Notes: a model not told the origin generated them from the letters alone. Positions 16,491 to 23,627 are shown, numbered from the stretch's first letter. The stretch: 64,000 nt of DNA from Natronococcus sp. A-GB1 (GCF_029688845.1 NZ_JARUKW010000021.1:1-64000), one strand, 5' to 3'. Translations and numbers: made by a program.

Positions 16491-16884
16491 TGAAACTTCG
16501 GGGTGCCTGACCGAGCGGCCGGCGTCGCTCGAAGACGGATCGGCTGTCGTCGCAACCCCGACGCAAATTCTGGCGGGTCATCCAGTTGGTCGGCAACCCC
16601 ACGCCGCCGTCTGTATCGGGTGCGGCGCGACACTCCGCGAGACCGATATCGTGTTCGCGTACGCCTATCGCTGTGCCGACGCCGTGCAGTGGGCGGTTCC
16701 GCGGCTGTTCTGTCACGGCTGTGCGCCCGACACGATTCGTTCGCCGACGCTCGGCACGACCGAAATACTGGTCGGCGGTCGTCTCGGCTCGATCGCGCTG
16801 CCGACGTCGCGTCGCACTCGGCTGTGTCTGGCAGAGCTCTCCCTTCGGGCGTTCAGCGGGCCGACGGAGGGCTGTTCACCATGA
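16480..16884 (+). CDS. HRAMP-associated zinc protein, module A
   Basis: 134 residues from MPVDETSGCLTERPASLEDG. Conserved block with the module B homologue: ILAGHPVGRQPHAAVCIGCG, ETDIVFAYAYRCAD, RLFCHGCAP, then RSPTLGTTEILVGGRLGSIA and GPTEGCSP. The CIGC and CHGC pairs probably bind zinc; the rest looks like a small beta-rich domain. The start overlaps the mini-protein stop by 11 bases, and its own stop overlaps the next ATG (ATGA), so the operon is tightly coupled. A candidate for the conserved uncharacterised protein reported in haloarchaeal RAMP loci; function unknown. Confidence 0.82.
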   Translation: MPVDETSGCLTERPASLEDGSAVVATPTQILAGHPVGRQPHAAVCIGCGATLRETDIVFAYAYRCADAVQWAVPRLFCHGCAPDTIRSPTLGTTEILVGGRLGSIALPTSRRTRLCLAELSLRAFSGPTEGCSP

Positions 16885-17027
16885 CCGCCGTCGACACGCA
16901 CTCACTCGAACCCCCGATCAGGAGGGCCGACCGACGATTGCGAGGGCGGAACCGTCCAAGTGATAGGCTTCGCTTCGAAGGCGAGGGTCCGAGCCGGGTC
17001 GCCGATACAACGAGCGATGGGATGTGA
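16881..17027 (+). CDS. short frame at the position of the Cas7-like gene start
   Basis: 48 codons, MTAVDTHSLEPPIRRADRRL and so on, starting in the ATGA overlap exactly where module B has the start of its Cas7-like gene (CCATGACC in both). It ends just before the HNH gene (ATGTGAGATGAG). The residues are Arg-rich and share nothing else with Cas7-like, so it may be a leftover or a non-functional spacer frame. Confidence 0.35.
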   Translation: MTAVDTHSLEPPIRRADRRLRGRNRPSDRLRFEGEGPSRVADTTSDGM

Positions 17028-17028
17028 G

Positions 17029-17508
17029 ATGAGCGTCGACTGTCCCCACTGTGATCGGACGTTCGACTCGCACAGAGCAAAGTCGGTTCATGCGTCGCAG
17101 ATTCATTTCGCTCGAGTGCCGGCAATCCACTGTAACCCGTACGGTCACAGAGGGATCGATACGAAGCACAACGGCGCTCGTCACCGCGTCCAGGTTCACC
17201 GACTTCACGCGACGCTGCTCGTCGACGATATCGGCGAACTCGCCGAGAAGGAGGTCCACCATGTGAACGGCTGTCCGTTCGATAACAGGCTGGACAACTA
17301 CGAACTACTCGATGCGTCGAGTCACCGAGCAAAGTCACAGGAGACGTATCGCAACCTCTCCGGGTACAAGATTCTCTGTCGAGCGTGTGGCACTCCGAAT
17401 CAGTTAACCAAACGTGAGAACACCAACTTCTGCCCGACGTGCGGTTCAGGAGTCGAAGGCGAAGAGATCGTCCGGTCGGAACCGATCGACTGGCGGATTC
17501 CACACTGA
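17029..17508 (+). CDS. HNH endonuclease with C2H2 finger and zinc ribbon, module A
   Basis: 159 residues from MSVDCPHCDRTFDSHRAKSV. N-terminal C2H2-type finger (CPHC then H..H, residues 5-27), a homing-endonuclease-type HNH core EVHHVNGCPFDNRLDNYELL (about 74-93), and a C-terminal ribbon with CRAC and CPTC. HNH proteins of this type nick or cut DNA with a single metal ion. It begins 144 bases after the zinc-protein stop, with only the short frame between. An alternative view is a phage-type HNH associated with the terminase genes 1.2 kb upstream, but its position inside the duplicated module favours the RAMP link. Confidence 0.8.
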   Translation: MSVDCPHCDRTFDSHRAKSVHASQIHFARVPAIHCNPYGHRGIDTKHNGARHRVQVHRLHATLLVDDIGELAEKEVHHVNGCPFDNRLDNYELLDASSHRAKSQETYRNLSGYKILCRACGTPNQLTKRENTNFCPTCGSGVEGEEIVRSEPIDWRIPH

Positions 17509-17567
17509 ACGATGAGAGTACACACGAGCGTTCGAGGAGCGAAGTCACTAGTGACGGGGGCAGCTCG

Positions 17568-18179
17568 ATGAGTCATAAGGAGGACTCCGTTGGGCCGAAC
17601 GTCGACGGCCCGGCGTTCGACGTTCCCAAAGCGCGTGGAAGCGACTGGACGAAACGTGCGACGGAGGTTCGAACGCGGGACAACAACGTCTGTCAGCGCT
17701 GCGGGGACCACAACGGGAACTACGAGTACTATCCGCTGTCGATGGCGGTCCACCACATCGTTCCGGGAAAGTACCTCCCGAAGGCCGACGCGCGTCTCGA
17801 CCTGAATCTCGTTACGGGCTATGGGACCTGTCACACTCGCCTGGAGGGCGCACACGTCGAGCGACAGTTCGCCGAAACCGATCGCCACGAGGCGCTTCGC
17901 GTGCTTCGGGTGTTGAAAGAGCGCGGGCAGACGGTGTACGCCCTCGAGCGCGAGCTTGAGATCCCCGAGGAACGGCTTCGGTCGCTGGTGTCACAGCTCG
18001 AGCGTATGAACTGTTTGCAGACTCGCGAGAACGTTTGGTATCGGGCCGTCTGTCCCGGTGCAGCGTGGTCGGCTCTCGAGAAGCTGCAGAGTGAGCTGGA
18101 GCGGGAGCGAGCTCGGCGTCGGTGGGTGGAGGATGTGCTCGAGGAGGTGAATTTGGAATCGATGAACGCCGAGAGGTGA
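17568..18179 (+). CDS. HNH nuclease with C-terminal winged helix, module A
   Basis: 203 residues from MSHKEDSVGPNVDGPAFDVP. HNH core: VCQRCGDHNGNYEYYPLSMA, VHHIVPG and, after LNLVTGYGTCHTRLEG, the CxxCH-like closing residues (about 45-105). A helix-turn-helix follows (GQTVYALERELEIPEERLRS, LVSQLERMNCLQTRENVW), then a long charged helix (LQSELERERARRRWVEDVLE). DNA cutting linked to sequence or complex binding is inferred. Last gene of module A, followed seven bases later by the end of a convergent dead ligase fragment. Confidence 0.82.
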   Translation: MSHKEDSVGPNVDGPAFDVPKARGSDWTKRATEVRTRDNNVCQRCGDHNGNYEYYPLSMAVHHIVPGKYLPKADARLDLNLVTGYGTCHTRLEGAHVERQFAETDRHEALRVLRVLKERGQTVYALERELEIPEERLRSLVSQLERMNCLQTRENVWYRAVCPGAAWSALEKLQSELERERARRRWVEDVLEEVNLESMNAER

Positions 18180-18186
18180 ACTCGCG

Positions 18187-18595
18187 TTAGCGAATATCGA
18201 ATTTCGATCGAATGTCGGTGACGGGGCCGTCCGCCTCCGGCGAATAGAGGAGGAGTGCGAGTGCGAGTCCGAGCATAATCGAGGAGACACTGAGACCACC
18301 GAGGAAGAGCGACTCGAAGCCCATATATAGGAAGATTGCGGTCGCGAGACCGACGGCGTAGGCGTTCCAGGGCGTCCACCGTTTTCTGATACCCTGCCCG
18401 AGGGCGTAGACGAGTGCGCCGATGTAGAGGCTACCTGCGATGACGCCCGTATTTAGCAGTGGATAGATGTAGGAGTTGTGGGGTCCTCTGACTTCGTCGA
18501 TCTCTTCGGCAGTATCCGCAAAGCCGATCCCGAGCATGAGGTCCTGGGCGAGTCGCTCGAGGGAGGCGACCCGCCAGTCGACGCGACTACAGGGA
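18187..18595 (-). pseudogene. 3' third of an O-antigen-ligase-like gene
   Basis: The last 116 residues (MLGIGFADTAEEIDEVRGPH to PVTDIRSKFDIR) align without gaps with the C terminus of the ligase-like protein at 9304, and homology continues upstream to about 18595 (VDWRVASLERLAQD). There the match stops abruptly within the gene. The surviving part has no frameshift, so the truncation may be fairly recent. It separates HRAMP-like modules A and B. Confidence 0.85.
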
Positions 18596-18620
18596 AAACC
18601 CGGTAATGTGGTCTATATTG

Positions 18621-18857
18621 TTAGTTCTCTCGCGGATCACGCACAAATCGATAGAGTCCACGGTTTACTTTTTCCACCCAACCTGCGTCAACGAGTCCGC
18701 GGAGGGCTCGATTGATATATTGGCGTCGTGTATCAAGTGCTTCTTCAAGCCGTTTGGGATTCGCGTATCCCCATGGTTTGCCCTCTTTCCGGCCTTCCTT
18801 TAGCACCTCAAGGATCGCATCTTGCCGGTCATTAGGCTCGAAATCCTCGTTCACCAT
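18621..18857 (-). CDS. winged-helix regulator of module B (PhiH1-repressor-like)
   Basis: 78 residues, MVNEDFEPNDRQDAILEVLK, a winged helix with recognition helix NPKRLEEALDTRRQYINRAL and wing VEKVNRGLYRFVRDPREN. Paralogous to the regulator of module A. It is transcribed away from module B across a 196-base AT-rich spacer containing the dyad GTTACAATGTAAC, its most likely operator. Confidence 0.78.
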   Translation of the reverse strand: MVNEDFEPNDRQDAILEVLKEGRKEGKPWGYANPKRLEEALDTRRQYINRALRGLVDAGWVEKVNRGLYRFVRDPREN

Positions 18858-18938
18858 CTTACTATTGGCTACATCGATATTACACTAAACATTTCGGTGC
18901 TAGTTCTATTTTGAATTGCAAGTGTTGTTACGAAATAT

Positions 18939-18958
18939 GTTACAATGTAACTATTAAG
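18939..18958 (+). promoter_or_regulatory. module B promoter with abutting operator dyad
   Basis: Perfect inverted repeat GTTAC-AAT-GTAAC (18939-18951) followed at once by TATA box TATTAAG (18952-18958) and AGTGGACGG, which also follows the module A TATA box as AGTGG. Expected start near 18978-18984. Confidence 0.7.
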
Positions 18959-18982
18959 TGGACGGAGATGCTATATGCAGAT

Positions 18983-19053
18983 GAGGAGGCGGGTATCCAG
19001 TAAAACTGGACGGTGCTAGGACACCGCCCGCACTTCTCGGGAGGCGAGAAGCA
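18983..19053 (+). ncRNA. structured leader RNA of module B (three-way junction plus SD hairpin)
   Basis: Outer stem GAGGAG-GCGGG (18983-18993) pairs with CCCGC-a-CTTCTC (19027-19038, one bulged A, one G-U). Hairpin 1 TCCAG/CTGGA (18996-19000, 19006-19010) and, without spacer, hairpin 2 CGGTG/CACCG (19011-19015, 19022-19026). The competing hairpin 3 is CTTCTCG/CGAGAAG (19033-19039, 19045-19051) with loop GGAGG, a perfect Shine-Dalgarno sequence 9 bases before the ATG at 19054. Hairpin 1 and the outer stem differ in sequence from module A but keep pairing. Confidence 0.72.
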
Positions 19054-19197
19054 ATGCCAACTACAACCGCGACCATTCAAAAACGCACCGGCAGAAAGAT
19101 ATGTGACCACGACTGGTGTGCCGGCCCAGCCGGCGATCAGTTACCCTGCTTTGCGTGTTTCAGCGCCCGCAACACGGCGGAGGAAGATGACTGCTGA
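19054..19197 (+). CDS. zinc mini-protein, module B
   Basis: 47 residues: MPTTTATIQKRTGRKICDHD then WCAGPAGDQLPCFACFSARN. Shares the CDHDWC.GP.GD.LPCFACF core with the module A protein at 16341; same position behind the structured leader and same 11-base overlap with the following gene. Small size and zinc core suggest an RNA- or protein-binding accessory subunit, by inference only. Confidence 0.82.
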   Translation: MPTTTATIQKRTGRKICDHDWCAGPAGDQLPCFACFSARNTAEEDDC

Positions 19198-19579
19198 CGA
19201 CTGCCGTCGGCCCCGTGCCGGACATCGCGAGGAGCCGACCGTCACCGCGACGCCGGCACAGGTCCTCCACGGTCATCCAGTCGGCCCGAAACCCGACGCG
19301 GCCGTCTGCATCGGCTGTGGATCGCCGCTCCGGGAGACCGACATCGTGTTCGCGTACGCGTACCGTTGTGCCGACGCCGCGCAGTGGGACATCCCACGAC
19401 TGTTCTGTCACGGCTGTGCACCCGGCCGGATTCGGTCGCCGACGCTCGGGGCGACCGAACTGCTGGTCGGCGGTCGCCTCGGCTCGATCGCACTGCCTAC
19501 GCCGCGCAGTCCGCGGCTATGCCTGACCGAACTCGCGCTGCGGGCGTTCAGCCCACCGACGGAAGGGTGTGCGCCATGA
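19187..19579 (+). CDS. HRAMP-associated zinc protein, module B
   Basis: 130 residues from MTADDCRRPRAGHREEPTVT. About two thirds identical to the module A protein from residue 20 onward (VLHGHPVGPKPDAAVCIGCG, ETDIVFAYAYRCADAAQWDI, PRLFCHGCAPGRIRSPTLGA, GGRLGSIALPTPRSPRLCL). The CIGC and CHGC pairs are kept. The N-terminal 20 residues are free to vary. Its stop overlaps the Cas7-like start (ATGA at 19576-19579), so production of the two is probably coupled. Confidence 0.83.
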   Translation: MTADDCRRPRAGHREEPTVTATPAQVLHGHPVGPKPDAAVCIGCGSPLRETDIVFAYAYRCADAAQWDIPRLFCHGCAPGRIRSPTLGATELLVGGRLGSIALPTPRSPRLCLTELALRAFSPPTEGCAP

Positions 19580-20457
19580 CCCGTGAGCCACCGCTCGAGG
19601 CGTTGACGGACGTCTACGTTCGCCTCGAGTGCGACCTCTTGGTCGTTCGAGACTCGATCCTCACCGATCGCCACCATGCCTCGAACACGAACTACGAGGC
19701 CGACGACCCACAGAATCAGATCGGCGGCATCATCCCCGCATTTTCGCTGTCGGGGTGGCTCCGCCACGGGATGGAACGCGTCGTCCAGGATCGGGGTGGA
19801 ACCGCCTGCCATCCAGGCGAGGCGAACGCGAACTTTCGGAAGGACGATGTCTATGATCGCGATCTCGACAATGGGTATCATCCGAAGGGAAGCTGTCTCG
19901 AAGAGACCGACAACGGCTGTGTGATCTTCGATCTCTTCGGTGGCTTCGAAGGTGTTCCAGGGAAGCTGATGCGCCGGCCGATCCAGTTCAGCCCGGTTCG
20001 AGCGAGCGTCGACTACACGCGCGGCCAGGCCGAGGGCCACTACCGACGACTGAACCGAAACGTCGTTTCGCGGAACGCCGACGATAACCGCGAACCCCTA
20101 CGCAACGTCGAACTGGATGCGGTCGCCAACCTGGACGGCTGCTGGCATCTCTCCTTCCGGGAGGTGAAACCGGCGTTTCTCGGGTTGCTGTGTGAAGCCG
20201 TCGAATTCCTCGATGATAATCGGACGGAGTTCATGCACCAGCTCGGCGGGGCCCGGAACTTCGGAGCCGGGATCGTCGACTGCGGGCTTCTCAATCCACT
20301 CTATGACGAAACAGAACTGAATCGCATCTTCGACCGCTCAAAGGGCAAAACAGAGGAAATAGGCCGGAAGGACGACCGATGGGCCGACGACTACCAGCCG
20401 ACCGTCGTTGATGCGTTTCACGAGCGGGTCGACGCTCGATCGAGTAAAGAAATATGA
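19576..20457 (+). CDS. Cas7-like RAMP protein (HRAMP)
   Basis: 293 residues. RAMP features: an early IGGIIPAFSLSGWLRHGMER segment equivalent to the IPGSSLKGxLR helix of Csm3/Cmr4-type Cas7 proteins (about 49-68), a CVIFDLFGGFEG stretch matching their LFG motif, and a Gly-rich loop near the C terminus, QLGGARNFGAGIVDCGLLNP. In known class 1 systems Cas7 proteins form the helical backbone that holds the guide RNA. The family assignment is from motif reading and context. It overlaps the preceding zinc-protein gene and the following gene by four bases each (ATGA). Confidence 0.78.
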   Translation: MTREPPLEALTDVYVRLECDLLVVRDSILTDRHHASNTNYEADDPQNQIGGIIPAFSLSGWLRHGMERVVQDRGGTACHPGEANANFRKDDVYDRDLDNGYHPKGSCLEETDNGCVIFDLFGGFEGVPGKLMRRPIQFSPVRASVDYTRGQAEGHYRRLNRNVVSRNADDNREPLRNVELDAVANLDGCWHLSFREVKPAFLGLLCEAVEFLDDNRTEFMHQLGGARNFGAGIVDCGLLNPLYDETELNRIFDRSKGKTEEIGRKDDRWADDYQPTVVDAFHERVDARSSKEI

Positions 20458-21170
20458 TAATACAAGCATATCGCCACGATGCGCATAAGCTGACTGGACA
20501 GTCCCATGCACATGCCGACGAGACGTTTGCGGGGGTGCCGGTCAATCAGTCGGTCCCGCACGGTGCAGACGCTGATGCGGCGCGGATGAGTCGGCCGTCC
20601 GGGGCGCCGGAGCTGACCGTTCCTAACCATCCGTCGCCAGAACGACTGTCGCTGCTCACTGGCGAGTCGGCGAGCGATCTCTCGGAGCGGGATCTCGGCC
20701 GGGCCGTGCGGGAACTCTTGACTGAGACGGACCCGGAGGCGATGCACGCCGCCTGGCTGACGAGCGACGTCGCGGCGCTGTTCAACGAGTCGCTGTACTA
20801 CCCCTACACCTCGCTAAAGTACCACACGCTGCTAGTGGCCGCGCTCGCGGACAATTACGCCAGCGGGCACGAGTTCGATGAGCTGCGGCTCGTCGTCGAT
20901 CCACCCGATGAGATCGTTCCGCATCGGACGATCTACGCTGGTGATCGCTTCGCGCTCCGAATCGATCGAGAAGCCAAGCAGTGTCCGTCGGCCCGGCTGG
21001 GAGACCGTCCGTGGCGGTCGTGGGCGGCGGTCTGGTCGCAGTTGTCCGATCATCCGGTAGCCATGGACGGGAATCGGGACGCGATGGTGCTGGATGCGAA
21101 CCTGCGCCGGATCCGTGCGTGGTCGACAGCACTCCAGTATCTCGAGGACTTCCAGACGGAACTGATGTGA
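20454..21170 (+). CDS. uncharacterised HRAMP-operon protein
   Basis: 238 residues from MIIQAYRHDAHKLTGQSHAH. Mostly helical; conserved-looking blocks are SLYYPYTSLKYHTLLVAALA (about 107-126), ELRLVVDPPDEIVPHRTIYA and a C-terminal helical tail. The first 55 residues look disordered. I see no nuclease, helicase or zinc motif. Position between the Cas7-like and Cas5-like genes suggests a structural subunit of the same complex. The long, aromatic-rich helix with LKYH would be a place to look for RNA contact. Confidence 0.75.
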   Translation: MIIQAYRHDAHKLTGQSHAHADETFAGVPVNQSVPHGADADAARMSRPSGAPELTVPNHPSPERLSLLTGESASDLSERDLGRAVRELLTETDPEAMHAAWLTSDVAALFNESLYYPYTSLKYHTLLVAALADNYASGHEFDELRLVVDPPDEIVPHRTIYAGDRFALRIDREAKQCPSARLGDRPWRSWAAVWSQLSDHPVAMDGNRDAMVLDANLRRIRAWSTALQYLEDFQTELM

Positions 21171-21235
21171 TTGAGATGGGATACCCAGGTACTGAGAACG
21201 ACATCACCAGGCACCAGAGCAGAGAATGAAGTTCC

Positions 21236-22189
21236 ATGAATAAAATACAACAAATAAATTGGAAACTGGAAATGGACTACATCGGCCATCCCTACTACGT
21301 CTCGGGGAACGCCATCAGGCACGCACTCGGACAGCAGCTCCCGTACGAGGTCCATTGCCATCTCCACGCGAGCCACGGTATCTTCGCACCAGGACAGTTC
21401 GGAAAGTTCCCCGACGCACACTCGCAGAACGGAGTTCGGCCGTACCTTGGGAGCGGGCTTCCGCCCGTCGAATCCTACGAGGATCTCTTCCTGCTGCGAC
21501 AGCCATCCCAGCCGTGGCTGCTCGATTCGCGCCCACGAGATGCGCTGAACACCCACGACGTTCGTCGCCAGAGTGGTCATCCGGCGTTGGCTCACGAGAT
21601 GATCCAAGGGCAGCCCGCCGCCGAGCGGAACCAATACCAGACCACGAAATGGTACGTTCACGCCTATCTCCACGCTGATCGGGCGGATATCCTCCCAGTC
21701 GACGAGAGCGCTCTGGACGGCCTCCAGTTCGGGGGGAAACGCAACTACGGCTACGGGGTTACTCGATTAAAGGACACGCAGATCGTCGATCTCGAGGCAC
21801 TGGATTACTCTCGGCTGGAAGACAACAACGCGTTCCGCCTCGAACTGGTGACGCCGTTCGTGGTGGCGTCGGAGTACCCGAACGCTGCGGATCAGGAGAT
21901 TCCGTGGTGGTGGGCAGAAGAATGCGACGAACTCCGCGAGCGTGAGGAACAACTGCTGGAGCAGTGCGAAGCACACACGCTCCAGACGGTGGATCACGGG
22001 CAGGTGGTCACGTACGAAGGGGATCGTCCAGTGACGACCGCGAAGAACGGAATCCGCCGAATCGGCACCCACTCGAAGTGTGGGTTCGGCGAGTTACGAG
22101 TGACACCGATCAGGCCCTGTAACAACCACTGCCAGAACGCGAAGGGGAAAGCGAAATTCGTCGAGAAACCCGTCCCAGGTGATCCATAG
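21236..22189 (+). CDS. Cas5-like RAMP protein (HRAMP)
   Basis: 317 residues. N-terminal RRM-like fold beginning KLEMDYIGHPYYVSGNAIRH, a long insertion with PGQFGKFPDAHSQNGVRPYL, then a glycine-rich RAMP loop LQFGGKRNYGYGVTRL (about 163-178) and a second Gly-rich strand THSKCGFGELRVTPI near the end. In class 1 effectors Cas5 caps the 5' handle of the guide RNA. The Cas5 assignment rests on the RAMP loops, its size and the partner genes. The start lies 65 bases after the preceding stop in an AT-rich gap, so it may have its own initiation signal. Confidence 0.75.
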   Translation: MNKIQQINWKLEMDYIGHPYYVSGNAIRHALGQQLPYEVHCHLHASHGIFAPGQFGKFPDAHSQNGVRPYLGSGLPPVESYEDLFLLRQPSQPWLLDSRPRDALNTHDVRRQSGHPALAHEMIQGQPAAERNQYQTTKWYVHAYLHADRADILPVDESALDGLQFGGKRNYGYGVTRLKDTQIVDLEALDYSRLEDNNAFRLELVTPFVVASEYPNAADQEIPWWWAEECDELREREEQLLEQCEAHTLQTVDHGQVVTYEGDRPVTTAKNGIRRIGTHSKCGFGELRVTPIRPCNNHCQNAKGKAKFVEKPVPGDP

Positions 22190-22251
22190 CCTAAAAGCCA
22201 CCCTACACACGATCAATAAAGAAATATCATAAACAGCGAAAAGTCAGTTTG

Positions 22252-22308
22252 GGGATTGAAGGCGAGTCCGAGAATCGCGACTCGAGCTCCCTCAACCCAC
22301 CGTAATTT
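22252..22308 (+). terminator. hairpin plus T-run after the HRAMP-like operon
   Basis: Outer arms GGGATTGAAGG (22252-22262) and CCTCAACCC (22290-22298) pair with two bulged A residues; the inner stem CGAGTC/GACTCG (22263-22268, 22279-22284) has a 10-base loop. AATTTTT follows at 22303-22309. Fits transcription termination for module B; GGGATTGAAG also resembles the 3' end of haloarchaeal CRISPR repeats, see findings. Confidence 0.5.
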
Positions 22309-22340
22309 TTCAAGGTTGGTTCTACCGAAGACCGTCTATA

Positions 22341-23627
22341 CTACCACGTCAGCCCCTCGTAGACGATCCCCTCACGCCGAGTGATACATCGTCGTCCGTC
22401 GACGACGACCGGCGTTGCCATCTCATCGAACTCGGCATCCAGGTCGCTAAACTCGTCCCAGTCGGTCACGACGAGCGCGCCGTCTGCGCCACGGAGCGCG
22501 TCCGCGGCTGTTTCCGTGTAGTTGACGTCAGGGAACTTTGTGGCCATCTCGTCGGTAGCGACCGGATCGTAGGCAGAGACGGTGGCTCCCTGACTCTGGA
22601 GTGCCTCGATTACGGGGATCGCTCGAGAGTTTCGGATATCATCCGTATTCGGCTTAAATGACAGTCCTAAAACAGTAATATGTGCGTCTTCCAGGTCGAC
22701 GTGATTCGTGAGCAGATCGAGCATTCGGTCGGGCTGTCGATCGTTGATTTCGACGGTCGCCTCGAGCAGTGCAGGGTCGTATCCCGTCTCGCGTGCGGCC
22801 GCGATGATCGCGTTGACGTCCTTCGGGAAACAGGAGCCACCCCAGCCGACGCCGCTGCGGAGGAACTGCTCGGAGATCCGATCGTCTAATCCGACCGCTT
22901 CCATCACCTCGTAGGCGTCCAACCCGAACTCCTTGCAGATGTTTCCGAGATCGTTGACCAAGCTAATCTTCGAGGCGAGGAAGGCGTTGTTAGCGTACTT
23001 GGTCATCGAAGCCGTCGCGGGATCGGTCTCGACGATGTCGGCCTCGTGTTGCTCGAGCAGCGGTTCGAACACCTCGTGTAGCCGTTCGGTCGCCCATTCA
23101 GAGCGCGTCCCGTAGACGACCTTGTCGGGGTGCATGAAGTCCGAGACCGCGCTTCCCTCGCGGAGGAACTCGGGATTCATGCCGACCTCGATGTTCTCGT
23201 TGTCGTTCGCGCCGCGTTTGACGGCCGGCTCGAGGACGTTCTCGATGCTCATCGGCGTCACCGTACTCTTGATAACAACGAGATGGCGCTCGGATTTCTC
23301 GGCGAGTGCCTCGCCCGTGGCTTCGGCGGCCGCCTCGAGTGCAGTGAGGTCGATACTCCCGTCCTCGTTCGACGGCGTCCCGATCGCGAGGAAGGTGACG
23401 TCCGATTCGGGCACCGCATCGTAGGACGTCGTGGCTTCGAGTCGGTCACCGACGCGTTTCTCGAGGAGGTCCTCGAGCCCAGGTTCGTCGATCGGGGCCT
23501 TCCCTTCGTTGAGCGTATTGACGACGTCCTCGTCGATATCGATCGCCGTGACCTCGTGACCGAGCTCTGCGAAACAGGCGGCGACCGTCGTTCCGACATA
23601 GCCGCTGCCGATAACGGAGATATGCAT
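22341..23627 (-). CDS. aglM: UDP-glucose 6-dehydrogenase (AglM type)
   Basis: 428 residues. Rossmann motif GSGYVGTTVAACFAELGHEV at the N terminus, active-site block GVGWGGSCFPKDVNAII with the catalytic Cys, and a C-terminal NAD/UDP-binding domain (VLGLSFKPNTDDIRNSRAIP). The enzyme oxidises UDP-glucose to UDP-glucuronate, a precursor for haloarchaeal N-glycans and acidic exopolysaccharides; AglM is the Haloferax name. Monocistronic and convergent with the HRAMP-like module B; it opens the polysaccharide region. Confidence 0.92.
   Translation of the reverse strand: MHISVIGSGYVGTTVAACFAELGHEVTAIDIDEDVVNTLNEGKAPIDEPGLEDLLEKRVGDRLEATTSYDAVPESDVTFLAIGTPSNEDGSIDLTALEAAAEATGEALAEKSERHLVVIKSTVTPMSIENVLEPAVKRGANDNENIEVGMNPEFLREGSAVSDFMHPDKVVYGTRSEWATERLHEVFEPLLEQHEADIVETDPATASMTKYANNAFLASKISLVNDLGNICKEFGLDAYEVMEAVGLDDRISEQFLRSGVGWGGSCFPKDVNAIIAAARETGYDPALLEATVEINDRQPDRMLDLLTNHVDLEDAHITVLGLSFKPNTDDIRNSRAIPVIEALQSQGATVSAYDPVATDEMATKFPDVNYTETAADALRGADGALVVTDWDEFSDLDAEFDEMATPVVVDGRRCITRREGIVYEGLTW

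Noticed and set aside
15887-22340. CRISPR array for the Cas5/Cas7-like genes
   Set aside because: No direct repeats with regular spacers are visible; only one isolated repeat-like decamer at 22252.
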